Assembly: GCA_001804865.1 (NCBI GenBank) | Contig: MHBK01000009.1 | Coordinates: 1 to 64,000 of the forward strand | Direction of reading: 5' to 3' | Length of the DNA: 64,000 bases | From: Lentisphaerae bacterium GWF2_57_35 | GTDB taxonomy: Bacteria > Verrucomicrobiota > Kiritimatiellia > CAIQIC01 > GWF2-57-35 | Position numbers and translations under genes: made by a program | Notes under the pieces: model-generated | Database searches by the model: none | The model's input: the letters and a program-made list of their open reading frames with translations, nothing else | Told to the model about the DNA's origin: nothing | Shown: positions 1 to 8,104 of the stretch, in pieces | Layout of the letters: every line of letters begins with the position of its first letter | Position numbering within the stretch: position 1 is the first letter of the stretch

Positions 1-136
1 CAGCGAATCCAGCGATTTCATAAGTTTTTCTTTATACAGGCGTACGTTTACGCCTGTTCACCCGAGAAAAGCAATATAAAAAACAAAGGAAATTCCAGAA
101 TTCGCTCGCAACGAAGCTATTCACCTCCGAAATGGG

Positions 137-454
137 CTAAACTGTTACGGCAGGGGAGTCCGCACATAGCTGCAAGATCCTCTTAATTCGTTTACGATCT
201 CGATCTTTCGGCGCCCGGTAGATTCGGGCGGCTCGACTGAGATTCGTTCGCGATCCCATCTCCAATTCTCGGCATATCCAGTCATTGCCTATGACCGTCT
301 TGGACTTCACCAACCAAGCCAACCCCTGCTTGAGGGAAGAGTTCTGGCGAGCGGCCTTCACTTCATCCAGCGTAACTTTCAATCGGGCCAGTCCGAAGGG
401 CATCAGGGTCAGGCATGACAATAGATTCTGCTGAAAAATCCTGTGTGTTAGCAA
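137..454 (-). pseudogene. C-terminal remnant of a RAYT (REP-associated tyrosine transposase) protein
   Basis: The 105-aa reading frame contains the segment LAWLVKSKTVIGNDWICREL followed by MGSRTNLSRAARIYR. This resembles the C-terminal tail of Y1/HUH transposases of the RAYT type, which normally follows the catalytic HUH/Tyr domain. That N-terminal domain (about 150-200 residues) is absent, so I read this as a decayed remnant rather than an active transposase. The first ~10 codons run into an inverted repeat (424-438), which suggests the gene was cut by a small element. The family call rests on remembered C-terminal motifs. Confidence 0.55.
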
Positions 455-614
455 TAGCCCCAGGGTGATTGTCCCACGTCACTTCCTGCTCATACTCTTA
501 CTCATACTCCTGCTCGATATCATGAGGTTGTCGAGTATGAGTAAGAGCACGAGTATGAGGAGGTGAAACAACGAAAGGGATTGGGCCCCACCTTTCGACT
601 TTTTCAGCAGAATC
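424..614. repeat. Inverted-repeat-bounded element with an internal hexamer foldback
   Basis: Perfect 15-bp inverted repeats (GATTCTGCTGAAAAA at 424-438 and its complement at 600-614) bound a 191-bp segment. Inside is a second foldback built from 6-bp units of the type TACTCN: CTCTTACTCATACTC at 495-509 pairs with 533-547. The rest of 455-789 shows no gene. The layout resembles a MITE or REPIN-like element. No clear target-site duplication is visible. Confidence 0.6.
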
Positions 615-789
615 GACTATCGACAATTACATCCTATGTAGGCAAGGATGACGGCACGTCAGAATGTTGATTAGAGTTAAATGTCGAAGGTCGAGATGCG
701 CCCTAAATGCTCCCTGACTAAATCCTTGCATTGCGGTGAAAATATCGCAATGGTTTTAGGCAATTCAAGGGATAATCTTCTGACAGATT

Positions 790-3600
790 ATGAATCAGCA
801 ACGGGCTAATCTCAATCGGCATTCCGCGCCTGCGGTCAAAATTGATCTGTTCCGATCTCTTTTTCGCGGACGGGAGGATGTCTATCCGCGACGTTTCGAG
901 AGCCGAAAGACCGGCAAGTCCGGTTACAGCCCCGCCTGCGCCAACGAATGGGCCAGAGACTTGTGCGACAAGCGCAAGCTTCGATGTCCCGACTGTCCAA
1001 ACCGGCGATTCCTGGCCGTAACCGACGAAGTCGTCATGCATCACCTTTCCGGCCAGGATCAGAGCGGGCGAGAATTCGTTATGGGCATTTACCCGATGCT
1101 GCTGGATGAGACCTGCTGCTTCTTGGCTGCCGATTTCGACAAGAAAAACTGGCGCGAGGATGTGGGCGCCGTTTGGGAAACCTGCCGTCAACTGGGGCTT
1201 TCGGCCGCCATAGAAAGATCCCGTTCGGGCCAGGGGGCTCACCTTTGGTTGTTCTTCGCAAATGCCGTGCCGGCGGCCTTGGCGAGAAAACTGGGCGCCT
1301 ACATTCTGACCGAGACGATGGAACGTCGGCCTGAAATCGGATTGGATTCTTATGACCGCTTTTTTCCGAATCAGGACACGTTGCCCAACGGGGGCTTCGG
1401 AAATCTGATCGCCCTTCCGTTACAGAAACGTCCGCGCGAGCAGGGCCATAGCGTTTTTCTGGACGAGCAGTTGCGGCCTCATGAGGACCAATGGGCCTTC
1501 CTTTCCACGATCAAAAAGATCGAGCAATCCGAGATAGAGGGGCTTGTCCGTGCTGCTGAAACTCGTAATCGAGTGGTCGGCGTTCGTTTTGTGCTGAGCA
1601 ACGAAGACGACGATACGCCCTGGACCGCCCCACCCTCGCGGAACGTGAAAGGACCTCCTATCGCAGGCCCATTGCCGAGGAGTCTTGATTTGGTTCTTGG
1701 GAATCAGATTTACATCGCCAAGGATCCGCTGCCGCCAGGACTGCTCAACCGGCTTCTCCGATTGGCGGCATTCCAGAATCCCGAGTTCTACAAAGCGCAA
1801 GCGATGCGATTGCCGACGTTCGACAAGCCGCGCGTTATCGCCTGCGCCGAAGACTATCCTCATCACCTGGGTTTGCCGCGAGGTTGTCTGGAGGAAACTC
1901 TGGAACTCCTGTCCGGGCTGAAGATCGAGGCCATCGTCCGTGACGAACGTTGCCTTGGCGCGCCTTTGCAGGCTTCCTTTCACGGCCAGTTACGGCCGGA
2001 ACAACAGGCGGCCGCTAACGCGATGATCGGCCGCGACACGGGCGTGCTGTCCGCTACTACGGCCTTCGGCAAAACGGTGGTGGCGGCCTGGCTCATTGCG
2101 CAAAGAGGCGTTAACACTCTGATCCTTGTACACCGGCAGCAACTGATGGAACAATGGGTTGAGCGATTGTCGGCCTTTCTGGAATGGCCGGTCAAATCTA
2201 TCGGACGAATCGGAGGCGGACGCAAGAAAGCTACGGGCGCGTTGGATGTGGCGCTCATTCAAAGCCTCGTAAGAAAAGGGGTCGTGGACGATCGAGTCGG
2301 AGAGTACGGTCATCTGATCGTGGATGAATGTCACCACCTCTCTGCTCACAGTTTCGAGCAAGTCGCCCGACGGGCGAAGCCGAGATTCATCACGGGTTTG
2401 TCAGCTACCGTGACGCGCAAGGACGGCCACCACCCGATTATCTTCATGCAATGCGGACCGATCCGACATCGCGTCGATGCCAGACAGCAGGCGAATGCCC
2501 GTCCATTTACCCACCTTGTCCGGGTCCGCCCCACCTCGTTTCGGACGCAGGAAGCGCCCGGCATGGACAAACGCCTTGAGTTTCATGCGATTTACGATGC
2601 GCTCGTCGCCGACCATCGCCGCAACGAACTGATCTGCGAGGATGTTCTCGCAGCCGTCAAGGAAGGCCGTTCGCCGATCGTATTGACCGAGCGCACCGAT
2701 CATCTCCGGAAACTGGCGGAACAATTGGCTCCTGCCGTACGTCACCTGATTGTCCTGCAAGGCGGGATGGGCCGAAAGTCGCTGAACGAAGTGCTCGCTC
2801 GCCTGGCATCGATCCCCGAGAATGAGGAACGCATCTTGCTGGCCACCGGCCGCTACATCGGCGAAGGCTTCGACGACGCCCGGCTTGATACGCTGTTCCT
2901 GACCCTGCCGGTGTCCTGGCGCGGAACGATTGCACAATATGCCGGACGACTGCACCGCCTGCACGATCGAAAGAAGGAGGTCCGCATTTATGACTATGCC
3001 GACCTCAATGTGCCCTTGCTGGCAAAAATGTTCGACCGGCGATGCCGGGGATATGAAGCCATCGGCTATCGAATTCTGCTGCCGGCCAGCGCCGTGCCCG
3101 GCTGGCCTACTGACGTTCCGCTTCCCATCGAACCCGAGTGGAAGAAGGACTACGCAGCCAGCGTGCAGCGACTGATCCGCGATGGGGTGGATGCGCCATT
3201 AGGCGACTTATTTGTCCATGCGACGCGAACGATACGCCAGGATTCTACCGGCGTGGAGCGCGCTCGAAGCGCAACAGAAGCCTTCCTGTACAGGAGATTG
3301 GAAACGTTGCCCGAGACGGCCGGGAAATTCCGCCTCAATGACTGCTTGTCGATCCCTTTCGACGAACAGAGCCGGATGGAAGTAGACTTATGCTGCCCGG
3401 AGATGCGCGTAGCCATCGAACTGGACGGGCCGCAGCATCTGGCCGATGCCGAAGCCTATCGCCGCGACCGGCGCAAAGACGCCCTGCTGCAGGAAAACGG
3501 CTATTTCGTGCTGCGTTTCCTGGCGGAAGATGTCGGCAAGCAGCTCGATCGCGTACTCGACGCCATCCTTCGCACGCTTGCGCATCTTCGCTCTAAATGA
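790..3600 (+). CDS. TOTE-type archaeo-eukaryotic primase / SF2 helicase / nuclease fusion
   Basis: This 936-aa protein appears to combine three activities. Residues ~15-260 match the primase (AEP) domain of TOTE conflict systems: an IDLFRSLFRGRED start, a Cys cluster (SPACANEW, then CPDC), the metal-binding ADFD motif (D115, D117), and GQGAHLWLFF with H151. Residues ~395-760 are a superfamily 2 helicase with Walker A TAFGKT (K428), a DECH box (D512-H515) and a QYAGRLHR motif VI. The C-terminus (~855-936) resembles DUF559/Vsr-like PD-(D/E)XK nucleases: EVDL with D866, IELDGPQH with E877 and D879, then a basic RRDRRKD stretch. Such proteins are proposed antiviral or anti-plasmid effectors. I see no clear ribosome-binding site upstream. 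The neighbouring toxin-antitoxin pair and transposase remnant fit an accessory patch. Defence function is inferred. Confidence 0.85.
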   Translation: MNQQRANLNRHSAPAVKIDLFRSLFRGREDVYPRRFESRKTGKSGYSPACANEWARDLCDKRKLRCPDCPNRRFLAVTDEVVMHHLSGQDQSGREFVMGIYPMLLDETCCFLAADFDKKNWREDVGAVWETCRQLGLSAAIERSRSGQGAHLWLFFANAVPAALARKLGAYILTETMERRPEIGLDSYDRFFPNQDTLPNGGFGNLIALPLQKRPREQGHSVFLDEQLRPHEDQWAFLSTIKKIEQSEIEGLVRAAETRNRVVGVRFVLSNEDDDTPWTAPPSRNVKGPPIAGPLPRSLDLVLGNQIYIAKDPLPPGLLNRLLRLAAFQNPEFYKAQAMRLPTFDKPRVIACAEDYPHHLGLPRGCLEETLELLSGLKIEAIVRDERCLGAPLQASFHGQLRPEQQAAANAMIGRDTGVLSATTAFGKTVVAAWLIAQRGVNTLILVHRQQLMEQWVERLSAFLEWPVKSIGRIGGGRKKATGALDVALIQSLVRKGVVDDRVGEYGHLIVDECHHLSAHSFEQVARRAKPRFITGLSATVTRKDGHHPIIFMQCGPIRHRVDARQQANARPFTHLVRVRPTSFRTQEAPGMDKRLEFHAIYDALVADHRRNELICEDVLAAVKEGRSPIVLTERTDHLRKLAEQLAPAVRHLIVLQGGMGRKSLNEVLARLASIPENEERILLATGRYIGEGFDDARLDTLFLTLPVSWRGTIAQYAGRLHRLHDRKKEVRIYDYADLNVPLLAKMFDRRCRGYEAIGYRILLPASAVPGWPTDVPLPIEPEWKKDYAASVQRLIRDGVDAPLGDLFVHATRTIRQDSTGVERARSATEAFLYRRLETLPETAGKFRLNDCLSIPFDEQSRMEVDLCCPEMRVAIELDGPQHLADAEAYRRDRRKDALLQENGYFVLRFLAEDVGKQLDRVLDAILRTLAHLRSK

Positions 3601-3794
3601 AAATCAGGCCCGAGGACTCGTTTCGCATTTTTGTGCCTTTTGCGCTTTTTCGCGGCCAGCCCTCATGAAGATTTTTTGCCGCAAAAAGACGCAAGATGCG
3701 CAAGCGAATGGCGCACGAAGCCTTGCATCCTTGGCGAACGGGCCACCCTGGCCCGTTCGCTAAAGATCGGGGTGATGGGCTCTATAAAGACGAA
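3601..3794. other. Intergenic spacer with a 12-bp hairpin
   Basis: The spacer carries an AT-rich palindrome (TTTTTGCCGCAAAAA, 3673-3687) and a strong hairpin at 3734-3760. The hairpin has a 12-bp stem (CGAACGGGCCA core) and a loop of three bases. It has no T-run, so it is only a possible terminator for the helicase gene. No coding region is supported. Confidence 0.5.
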
Positions 3795-3822
3795 TTGACG
3801 CCGCCAACCGCAAGAGTATATT
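3795..3822 (+). promoter_or_regulatory. Sigma70-type promoter of the toxin-antitoxin pair
   Basis: TTGACG (3795-3800) and TATATT (3817-3822) are separated by 16 bp, each one mismatch from consensus. Transcription would start about 6-7 bases after the -10 box, at or next to the antitoxin ATG at 3829. No Shine-Dalgarno sequence is present, so the mRNA is probably leaderless. Confidence 0.6.
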
Positions 3823-3828
3823 AGTAGT

Positions 3829-4059
3829 ATGAAAATAAAGACATCTATCACACTCGAAAGGGATGTGATCAGCGCCATCGATCAGCAGGTCGAAGAATAC
3901 GGCAGTCGCTCTGAGTTTCTCGAAGTTGCTGCACGTCGGTTTCTTGCTCAACTGGAAAAAGAGGAAAAAGACCGCCGGGACCTGGACATTATCAACCGCC
4001 GCGCGATCAAGCTAAATCGCGAAGCAGAGGACGTGCTGGACTATCAGGCGGCCCTATGA
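3829..4059 (+). CDS. Ribbon-helix-helix (CopG-like) antitoxin
   Basis: This is a 76-aa protein. The N-terminal strand [10 protein letters not shown] and following helices (about 1-45) have the pattern of ribbon-helix-helix DNA-binding antitoxins, with [15 protein letters not shown] as the conserved second-helix region. The C-terminal half is charged and helical, as expected for a toxin-binding tail. The stop overlaps the start of the downstream MazF-like toxin in an ATGA quartet (4056-4059), which implies translational coupling. The pair is probably autorepressed by the antitoxin or the complex. No ribosome-binding site precedes the ATG, and a promoter sits so close that the transcript is likely leaderless. 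Confidence 0.85.
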   Translation: MKIKTSITLERDVISAIDQQVEEYGSRSEFLEVAARRFLAQLEKEEKDRRDLDIINRRAIKLNREAEDVLDYQAAL

Positions 4060-4382
4060 GACGCGGCGAGTTCTATCGGGTACTCCACCCTTCAGACGAT
4101 CCGAAGCGTCACAGGATCTTTATCATTGTCGGCCGGCAAGTGGTAATAGATTCGCGTTTTTCAACGGTGATTTGTGCGCCGATTTATACCGTGCACGACG
4201 GCTTATCAACGCAAGTATCGGTTGGACATGACGAAGGGTTGAAACACGCCAGCAGCATTCATTGTGACGAACTGGTCAGCCTTCCTAAATCCAAACTGAC
4301 GAATTATGTCGGCGCACTCTCTTCGCACAAGCTTCATCTGCTAGACGAAGCATTGAAAATCGCACTGAATCTCGATGAGTGA
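4056..4382 (+). CDS. MazF/PemK-family toxin (putative endoribonuclease)
   Basis: The 108-aa protein starts RRGEFYRV and continues with a hydrophobic IFIIVGRQ strand and a STVICAPIY strand. This is the usual layout of MazF/PemK toxins (R/G-E-x-y start, then a conserved R/S-T-V-I/V-x-P-I/L strand). [13 protein letters not shown] matches the family's CDQ-x-R/K-x-l-x-k region, although the usual RPVLVV segment is divergent (HRIFIIV). Family members cleave mRNA in a sequence-specific way and are neutralised by the antitoxin made just upstream. The ATGA overlap with the antitoxin gene supports a functional unit. The cleavage specificity cannot be read from the sequence. Confidence 0.8.
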   Translation: MRRGEFYRVLHPSDDPKRHRIFIIVGRQVVIDSRFSTVICAPIYTVHDGLSTQVSVGHDEGLKHASSIHCDELVSLPKSKLTNYVGALSSHKLHLLDEALKIALNLDE

Positions 4383-4454
4383 AGGAGTCCGATCGGGATA
4401 GGGACGCACCCCATCGACGCCTTGCGCAAGGAGAACTGCTAAGACGAAATTGGA

Positions 4455-4503
4455 TTTCCAATGGTTGGAAAATTGGGCGCCGCGTTTTCCAATGATTGGA
4501 AAG
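4455..4503. repeat. Two TTTCCAA-N3-TTGGAAA palindromes spaced 31 bp centre to centre
   Basis: TTTCCAATGGTTGGAAA lies at 4455-4471 and TTTCCAATGATTGGAAA at 4486-4502, with centres at 4463 and 4494. They sit between the convergent 3' ends of the toxin gene and the dipeptidase gene. The same palindrome with the same 31-bp period recurs three times at 55436-55516. The surrounding spacer (4383-4504) contains no gene. Confidence 0.8.
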
Positions 4504-4504
4504 C

Positions 4505-5128
4505 CTACGGCAAGTCTTCGATGTCGAGGTCCAGCAAGGGATAGGCGGGCCAGTCGGAGTCGTCGAAATGCCACCATTCGGTGAGAAAGGCCGCAAAGCC
4601 GTTGCGGGTCATGACGTCGCGCAGAAGTTGCCGGTTTTCCAGGACCTCGGGGGGTAGATTGGTCCAGGCATAGCCGGCCCGGTCCGTGAAATCGTCGTAG
4701 GGGGTAGGCATGGGCAGTTCCTGGCCGGTTTCGAGACGGACGAGGGTGACGTCTACGGCCGAGCCCCGGTTGTGCCGGGAGCCTTTTTTCGGATCGGCCA
4801 CGTAGCGCTCGTCGGGCAGGATTTCCCAGAAACGCTTTTGCACGGCGATGGGGCGGTAAGCGTCAAAGACCTTCAGGCCCAAGCCCTGTTTTTCCAATTC
4901 GGCTTGAGCGGCAGCAAGCTTTCGGGCCGTCGGGATCAATAGGCAGGCTTTGGCGCTGGGATAGACTTGTTGGCCGGTGAAATTGTTCGTCGTGGCATAG
5001 CGAATATCGAGAATGATATTGGGACAAATCGTTGTAACCGCTACCAAATCTTGTCCCGTGGCCCAGAAAACCATGGAGCCGATTACTATCGCAATTCCAA
5101 ACGCCCATTTAACATTCTGTAGCTTCAT
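4505..5128 (-). CDS. ddpX: D-alanyl-D-alanine dipeptidase (VanX/DdpX, peptidase M15D)
   Basis: This is a 207-aa exported zinc dipeptidase expected to hydrolyse D-Ala-D-Ala. The zinc ligands and catalytic residues are visible: SRHNRGSAVD gives H119 and D126, and EWWH gives E184 (base) and H187. The substrate arginine is R92 in DAYRP. The spacing matches VanX (H116, D123, E181, H184) with a constant offset of three. Residues 1-25 form a hydrophobic signal or anchor segment, so the enzyme acts in the periplasm, unlike cytosolic VanX of vancomycin-resistant enterococci. That points to peptidoglycan turnover rather than glycopeptide resistance, and no vanH/vanA-like genes are nearby. It is divergent from the GH5 gene. 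No good Shine-Dalgarno sequence precedes the ATG. Confidence 0.9.
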   Translation of the reverse strand: MKLQNVKWAFGIAIVIGSMVFWATGQDLVAVTTICPNIILDIRYATTNNFTGQQVYPSAKACLLIPTARKLAAAQAELEKQGLGLKVFDAYRPIAVQKRFWEILPDERYVADPKKGSRHNRGSAVDVTLVRLETGQELPMPTPYDDFTDRAGYAWTNLPPEVLENRQLLRDVMTRNGFAAFLTEWWHFDDSDWPAYPLLDLDIEDLP

Positions 5129-5242
5129 AAGTTATAATGATAATGTTTTCTTGTTTACGCGCCAATCAGATTCTGTTACCAAATATGAAAACTTGGGAAC
5201 GCTCCCTATTCATTGAATTTACTCGCAGGAAAGAGGTCTATC

Positions 5243-7297
5243 ATGAAGGTTTCGGCGCCGCTGGCCGTATTGTTGTTGTCGCTTTGCTCGTGCGTATCCA
5301 CCCAGTCTCCGCCGCCGGAACAGACGGCGGCCCGTCCGAAGAAACAGGAGCTTTCGTTCCTGAAAACCCAGGGTCGGATCATTGTGGACGAACAGGGTCG
5401 GAAGGTGGCGCTGCGAGGTTGCAATGCCGGCTCCTGGCTGCTGATCGAACCCTGGATGCTGGGGGTGGACGTCCCCGCGGAACTCCAAAGCGAAAAGGAC
5501 TTATGGGATCTGATGGGCAAGCGGTTCGGAGAGGAAGAGAAGCTGAATCTCATCCGGACGTTCCGGAACAATTTCTTTACGGAGGCCGATGTCCAGCGCA
5601 TTGCCGGCTTTAACATGAACTGCCTGCGAATTCCCCTCTGGTGGAGGGCGACGGACGATCCGAACTATGCCGGCGACATGGCCTGGCTGGACGATTGCAT
5701 TCGCTGGTGCCGAGATGCCGGAATTTACGCCATCATCGATTTACACGGCGCTCCGGGCGGACAAACCAAAAACGGCGTGATTGTCGGCGAGCGTACGGAT
5801 GCGGATCTTTGGAAGCAGGCGAAGTATCGGGAGCAGACCGTCGACTGGTGGAAGCGCGTCGCCACCCGCTACAAGGACGAGCCCGCCGTTGCCGCTTATG
5901 ACCTGCTGAATGAAGCCATTGACGGCCCGTTCAACGCCCTGATGGAGCTGAATGCCCGGCTCTATAGCGAGGTGCGAAAGATCGATCCGCGCCACATCAT
6001 CATCGTTGAAGACGGTCTGCACGGCTTTCATCGGCTCCCCCACCCGCGCCAGATGGGCTGGGAAAACGTGGTGTACAGCTTCCACTATTATCCGCAGTCC
6101 CCGGACGAAGGCGTCAGCGCCGACGCGACCATTTACCAGAAGTTCAACCGGGCGGGGCTGTACTTCGACGTGCCGGTTTATGTGGGGGAATTCAGCACCC
6201 TGAAGATTCAACGTGGCGGCGTGGACACCCAGCTTCGCTATATGCAGGCATTCGACTTTTTCGATTGGTCGTGGACCTCCTGGTCTTACAAGAAGATGGA
6301 AGACAACTGGGACTACAACTGGGGCATCTATGGCTATGACCGGCGGCCGAGAATCCGCTTCCAGACCGATTCCGCCGAGACCATCCGCAAGGCTTTCGAG
6401 AACATGCGCACGGAACAAACCGGCGAGCAGCCGTTCTTCCCGACCGCGTTTGCGCAACCGCCGCGCCTGCCGATCGTGCCGGCGGACCTGCCCGAAAACG
6501 CCATCTTTTTGGGCGTCAAGGACGCCTTTTTGCTGCCGGAAGGCGGACGCGAATTGCGCATGGACTGGAGCGGCGAATGGCCCAGCGCTTCGTATTGGGG
6601 CAAAGCGGACCGAGCCGCCTGGCCGGTCGAAGTGGCGACAGCAGGCCGCTATGAGCTTAATTTGATGCTGGCCAATGCCGCGCCCAACGTAGGGGTGCAA
6701 GTTTGGCTGGATGGGGTACTGACTTTCACTGGCCGCATTGAAAAACCCACGGGGGATTGGAACCGTTTTGAGACGCGTACGATCGGCACGCTCGAATTGA
6801 GCCAGGGCGGGCATGTCATCGAAATTGCGTCGGCGCGGGATACCGATTCGTTCATGAACATGCGTTATGGCATGCTGGTTCCAACCACCGGCGAGGCGAC
6901 CCAGATCGACGAGAGCAAGGCCCGGCTGTATGCGGTGAACATGAATCCCCTGCCCAACGAAAGTCCGATCCGCGCCGAATGGCTCAACGATCCGACGGCC
7001 ATTGGCTATTGGGTTCCCGGCGAAAAAGTGACGTGGAACCTCAACCTGACCAAGGATCACGAATACCGGGCGATCATGACCTATGCCACGCCCAACACCG
7101 GCACGGTTTGCACGATCTTCATCGACAGCGTCAAAGTCCTGGAAAGCACGATGCCGGTCACCAAGGACTGGAGCGCTTATGAGACCAAGACGATCGGAAA
7201 TTTCAGCATTCCCGCCGGGGCGCACAAACTCATCATACAGTGGAACGGCGACAATCCGGAAGGGTGCGGCAACCTGGCGGAATTGATGCTGAGGTAA
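5243..7297 (+). CDS. Secreted lipoprotein glycoside hydrolase family 5 with two carbohydrate-binding domains
   Basis: The 684-aa protein probably starts at the ATG at 5243, preceded by AGGAAAGAGG. The signal peptide ends in the lipobox LCSC, so it is membrane-anchored. Residues ~35-400 are a GH5 (beta/alpha)8 barrel: RGCNAGSWLLIEPWM, then NCLRIPLWW, the acid/base E224 in LLNEAIDG, and the nucleophile E316 in VYVGEFST. The family includes endoglucanases and exo-1,3-glucanases, and substrate cannot be fixed from sequence. Residues ~430-555 and ~565-684 are two related beta-sandwiches, each with a W/Y-rich ligand-like face and a KDW/GDW turn, resembling CBM6/35-type modules. Its 3' end abuts the convergent small gene at 7298. 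Together with the GH44 locus downstream it suggests beta-glucan or hemicellulose use. Confidence 0.85.
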   Translation: MKVSAPLAVLLLSLCSCVSTQSPPPEQTAARPKKQELSFLKTQGRIIVDEQGRKVALRGCNAGSWLLIEPWMLGVDVPAELQSEKDLWDLMGKRFGEEEKLNLIRTFRNNFFTEADVQRIAGFNMNCLRIPLWWRATDDPNYAGDMAWLDDCIRWCRDAGIYAIIDLHGAPGGQTKNGVIVGERTDADLWKQAKYREQTVDWWKRVATRYKDEPAVAAYDLLNEAIDGPFNALMELNARLYSEVRKIDPRHIIIVEDGLHGFHRLPHPRQMGWENVVYSFHYYPQSPDEGVSADATIYQKFNRAGLYFDVPVYVGEFSTLKIQRGGVDTQLRYMQAFDFFDWSWTSWSYKKMEDNWDYNWGIYGYDRRPRIRFQTDSAETIRKAFENMRTEQTGEQPFFPTAFAQPPRLPIVPADLPENAIFLGVKDAFLLPEGGRELRMDWSGEWPSASYWGKADRAAWPVEVATAGRYELNLMLANAAPNVGVQVWLDGVLTFTGRIEKPTGDWNRFETRTIGTLELSQGGHVIEIASARDTDSFMNMRYGMLVPTTGEATQIDESKARLYAVNMNPLPNESPIRAEWLNDPTAIGYWVPGEKVTWNLNLTKDHEYRAIMTYATPNTGTVCTIFIDSVKVLESTMPVTKDWSAYETKTIGNFSIPAGAHKLIIQWNGDNPEGCGNLAELMLR

Positions 7298-7597
7298 TCA
7301 GGCGAAGACTCGTTTTCCGCAAAGTTCCACGTAGGTGCGGGTCCAGGCCTTTACACATTTCGTATAGCTCTTTCGGCGGCGACGGTCATAACGAGCGTCG
7401 CACAGCGCATACGTGGAGACCTTGGGATACAATTCCTTGGGATGCCGATTCACACGCACCGGATGCGGCGCCTTGAATCTTCGGCGGATATAGCAGACAA
7501 CGCAACCACGAGCCCACGATTCCTCAATGCGTTCTAACTCGCCGGAACGATGCGCGTATCGAATGAACTCTTGAATTCGGACGCTTCCCTTGTACAT
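7298..7597 (-). CDS. Small basic Cys-containing protein, paralogue 1 (unknown function)
   Basis: I do not recognise this 99-aa family. It is very basic and contains CVVCYIRRRF (CxxC) near residues 32-41, RRRRKSYTK around 73-81 and a terminal ELCGKRVFA. A paralogue of equal length lies just downstream at 7747-8049, and the two share the SW-x2-GC-x-VCYIRRRF core, the HPV segment, the basic SYTK segment and the C-terminal ELCGK-x-VFA. Conservation of exactly these parts argues that both are real genes. A zinc-binding or nucleic-acid-binding role is only a guess from the CxxC and charge. Two bases separate the end codons of this gene and the convergent GH5 gene. Confidence 0.65.
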   Translation of the reverse strand: MYKGSVRIQEFIRYAHRSGELERIEESWARGCVVCYIRRRFKAPHPVRVNRHPKELYPKVSTYALCDARYDRRRRKSYTKCVKAWTRTYVELCGKRVFA

Positions 7598-7746
7598 ACC
7601 CGCGCCTCCCCCCCCTGCTGCACCTTAGTCGCCCCTACCGCTTGGGCAGCGACAGTTTAATATAAGGCACAACGCCCAAAATGCAACCGCTCTCATTTAG
7701 TTGTAACCATCAGTCTCTCAGATCGATGAATTAGTATAAATTCCCG

Positions 7747-8049
7747 TCAGGCAAATACGTTTTTCCCGCACAGTTCGATGTAGACATTCGTCCACGCGCG
7801 GGACCATTTCGTATAGCTCTGCCGACGGCGACGGCGCTGTCGCAAGTGAAGAATCTCCGACGGATGAATCTTCTTCCACCGGTCGAAGGGAAGACGGGCC
7901 TGGAGTTTGACGGGATGGGCGCCTGTAAAACGCCGACGGATATAACAAACCATGCAGCCTTGACTCCATGAGTCGTGAATCCGTTGAAACTCCCCAGCTT
8001 GAATCCCTTGATGAATAACTGACTCGTGACGCTTTCTGTACCCTCTCAT
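7747..8049 (-). CDS. Small basic Cys-containing protein, paralogue 2 (unknown function)
   Basis: This 100-aa protein is the sister of the one at 7298-7597. Shared blocks are SWSQGCMVCYIRRRF, AHPVK, RRRRQSYTK-x3-AW and IELCGKNVFA. The middle region between HPV and SYTK is the least conserved. It lies on the same strand as its paralogue, and the 149-bp spacer (7598-7746) shows no gene. The GloVer gene ends upstream at 8105. No signal peptide or membrane segment is visible, so it is probably cytoplasmic. The function is unknown. Confidence 0.65.
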   Translation of the reverse strand: MRGYRKRHESVIHQGIQAGEFQRIHDSWSQGCMVCYIRRRFTGAHPVKLQARLPFDRWKKIHPSEILHLRQRRRRRQSYTKWSRAWTNVYIELCGKNVFA

Positions 8050-8104
8050 AACCCGTTGCCTCCACTGCTTATCGTACTTCCAAACTCTGCTGCAAATGCG
8101 TGGC

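Noticed and set aside
4505..5128. Vancomycin resistance function for the VanX-type gene
   Set aside because: No vanH, vanA or regulator is nearby, and the protein has an export signal, so cell-wall recycling is more likely.
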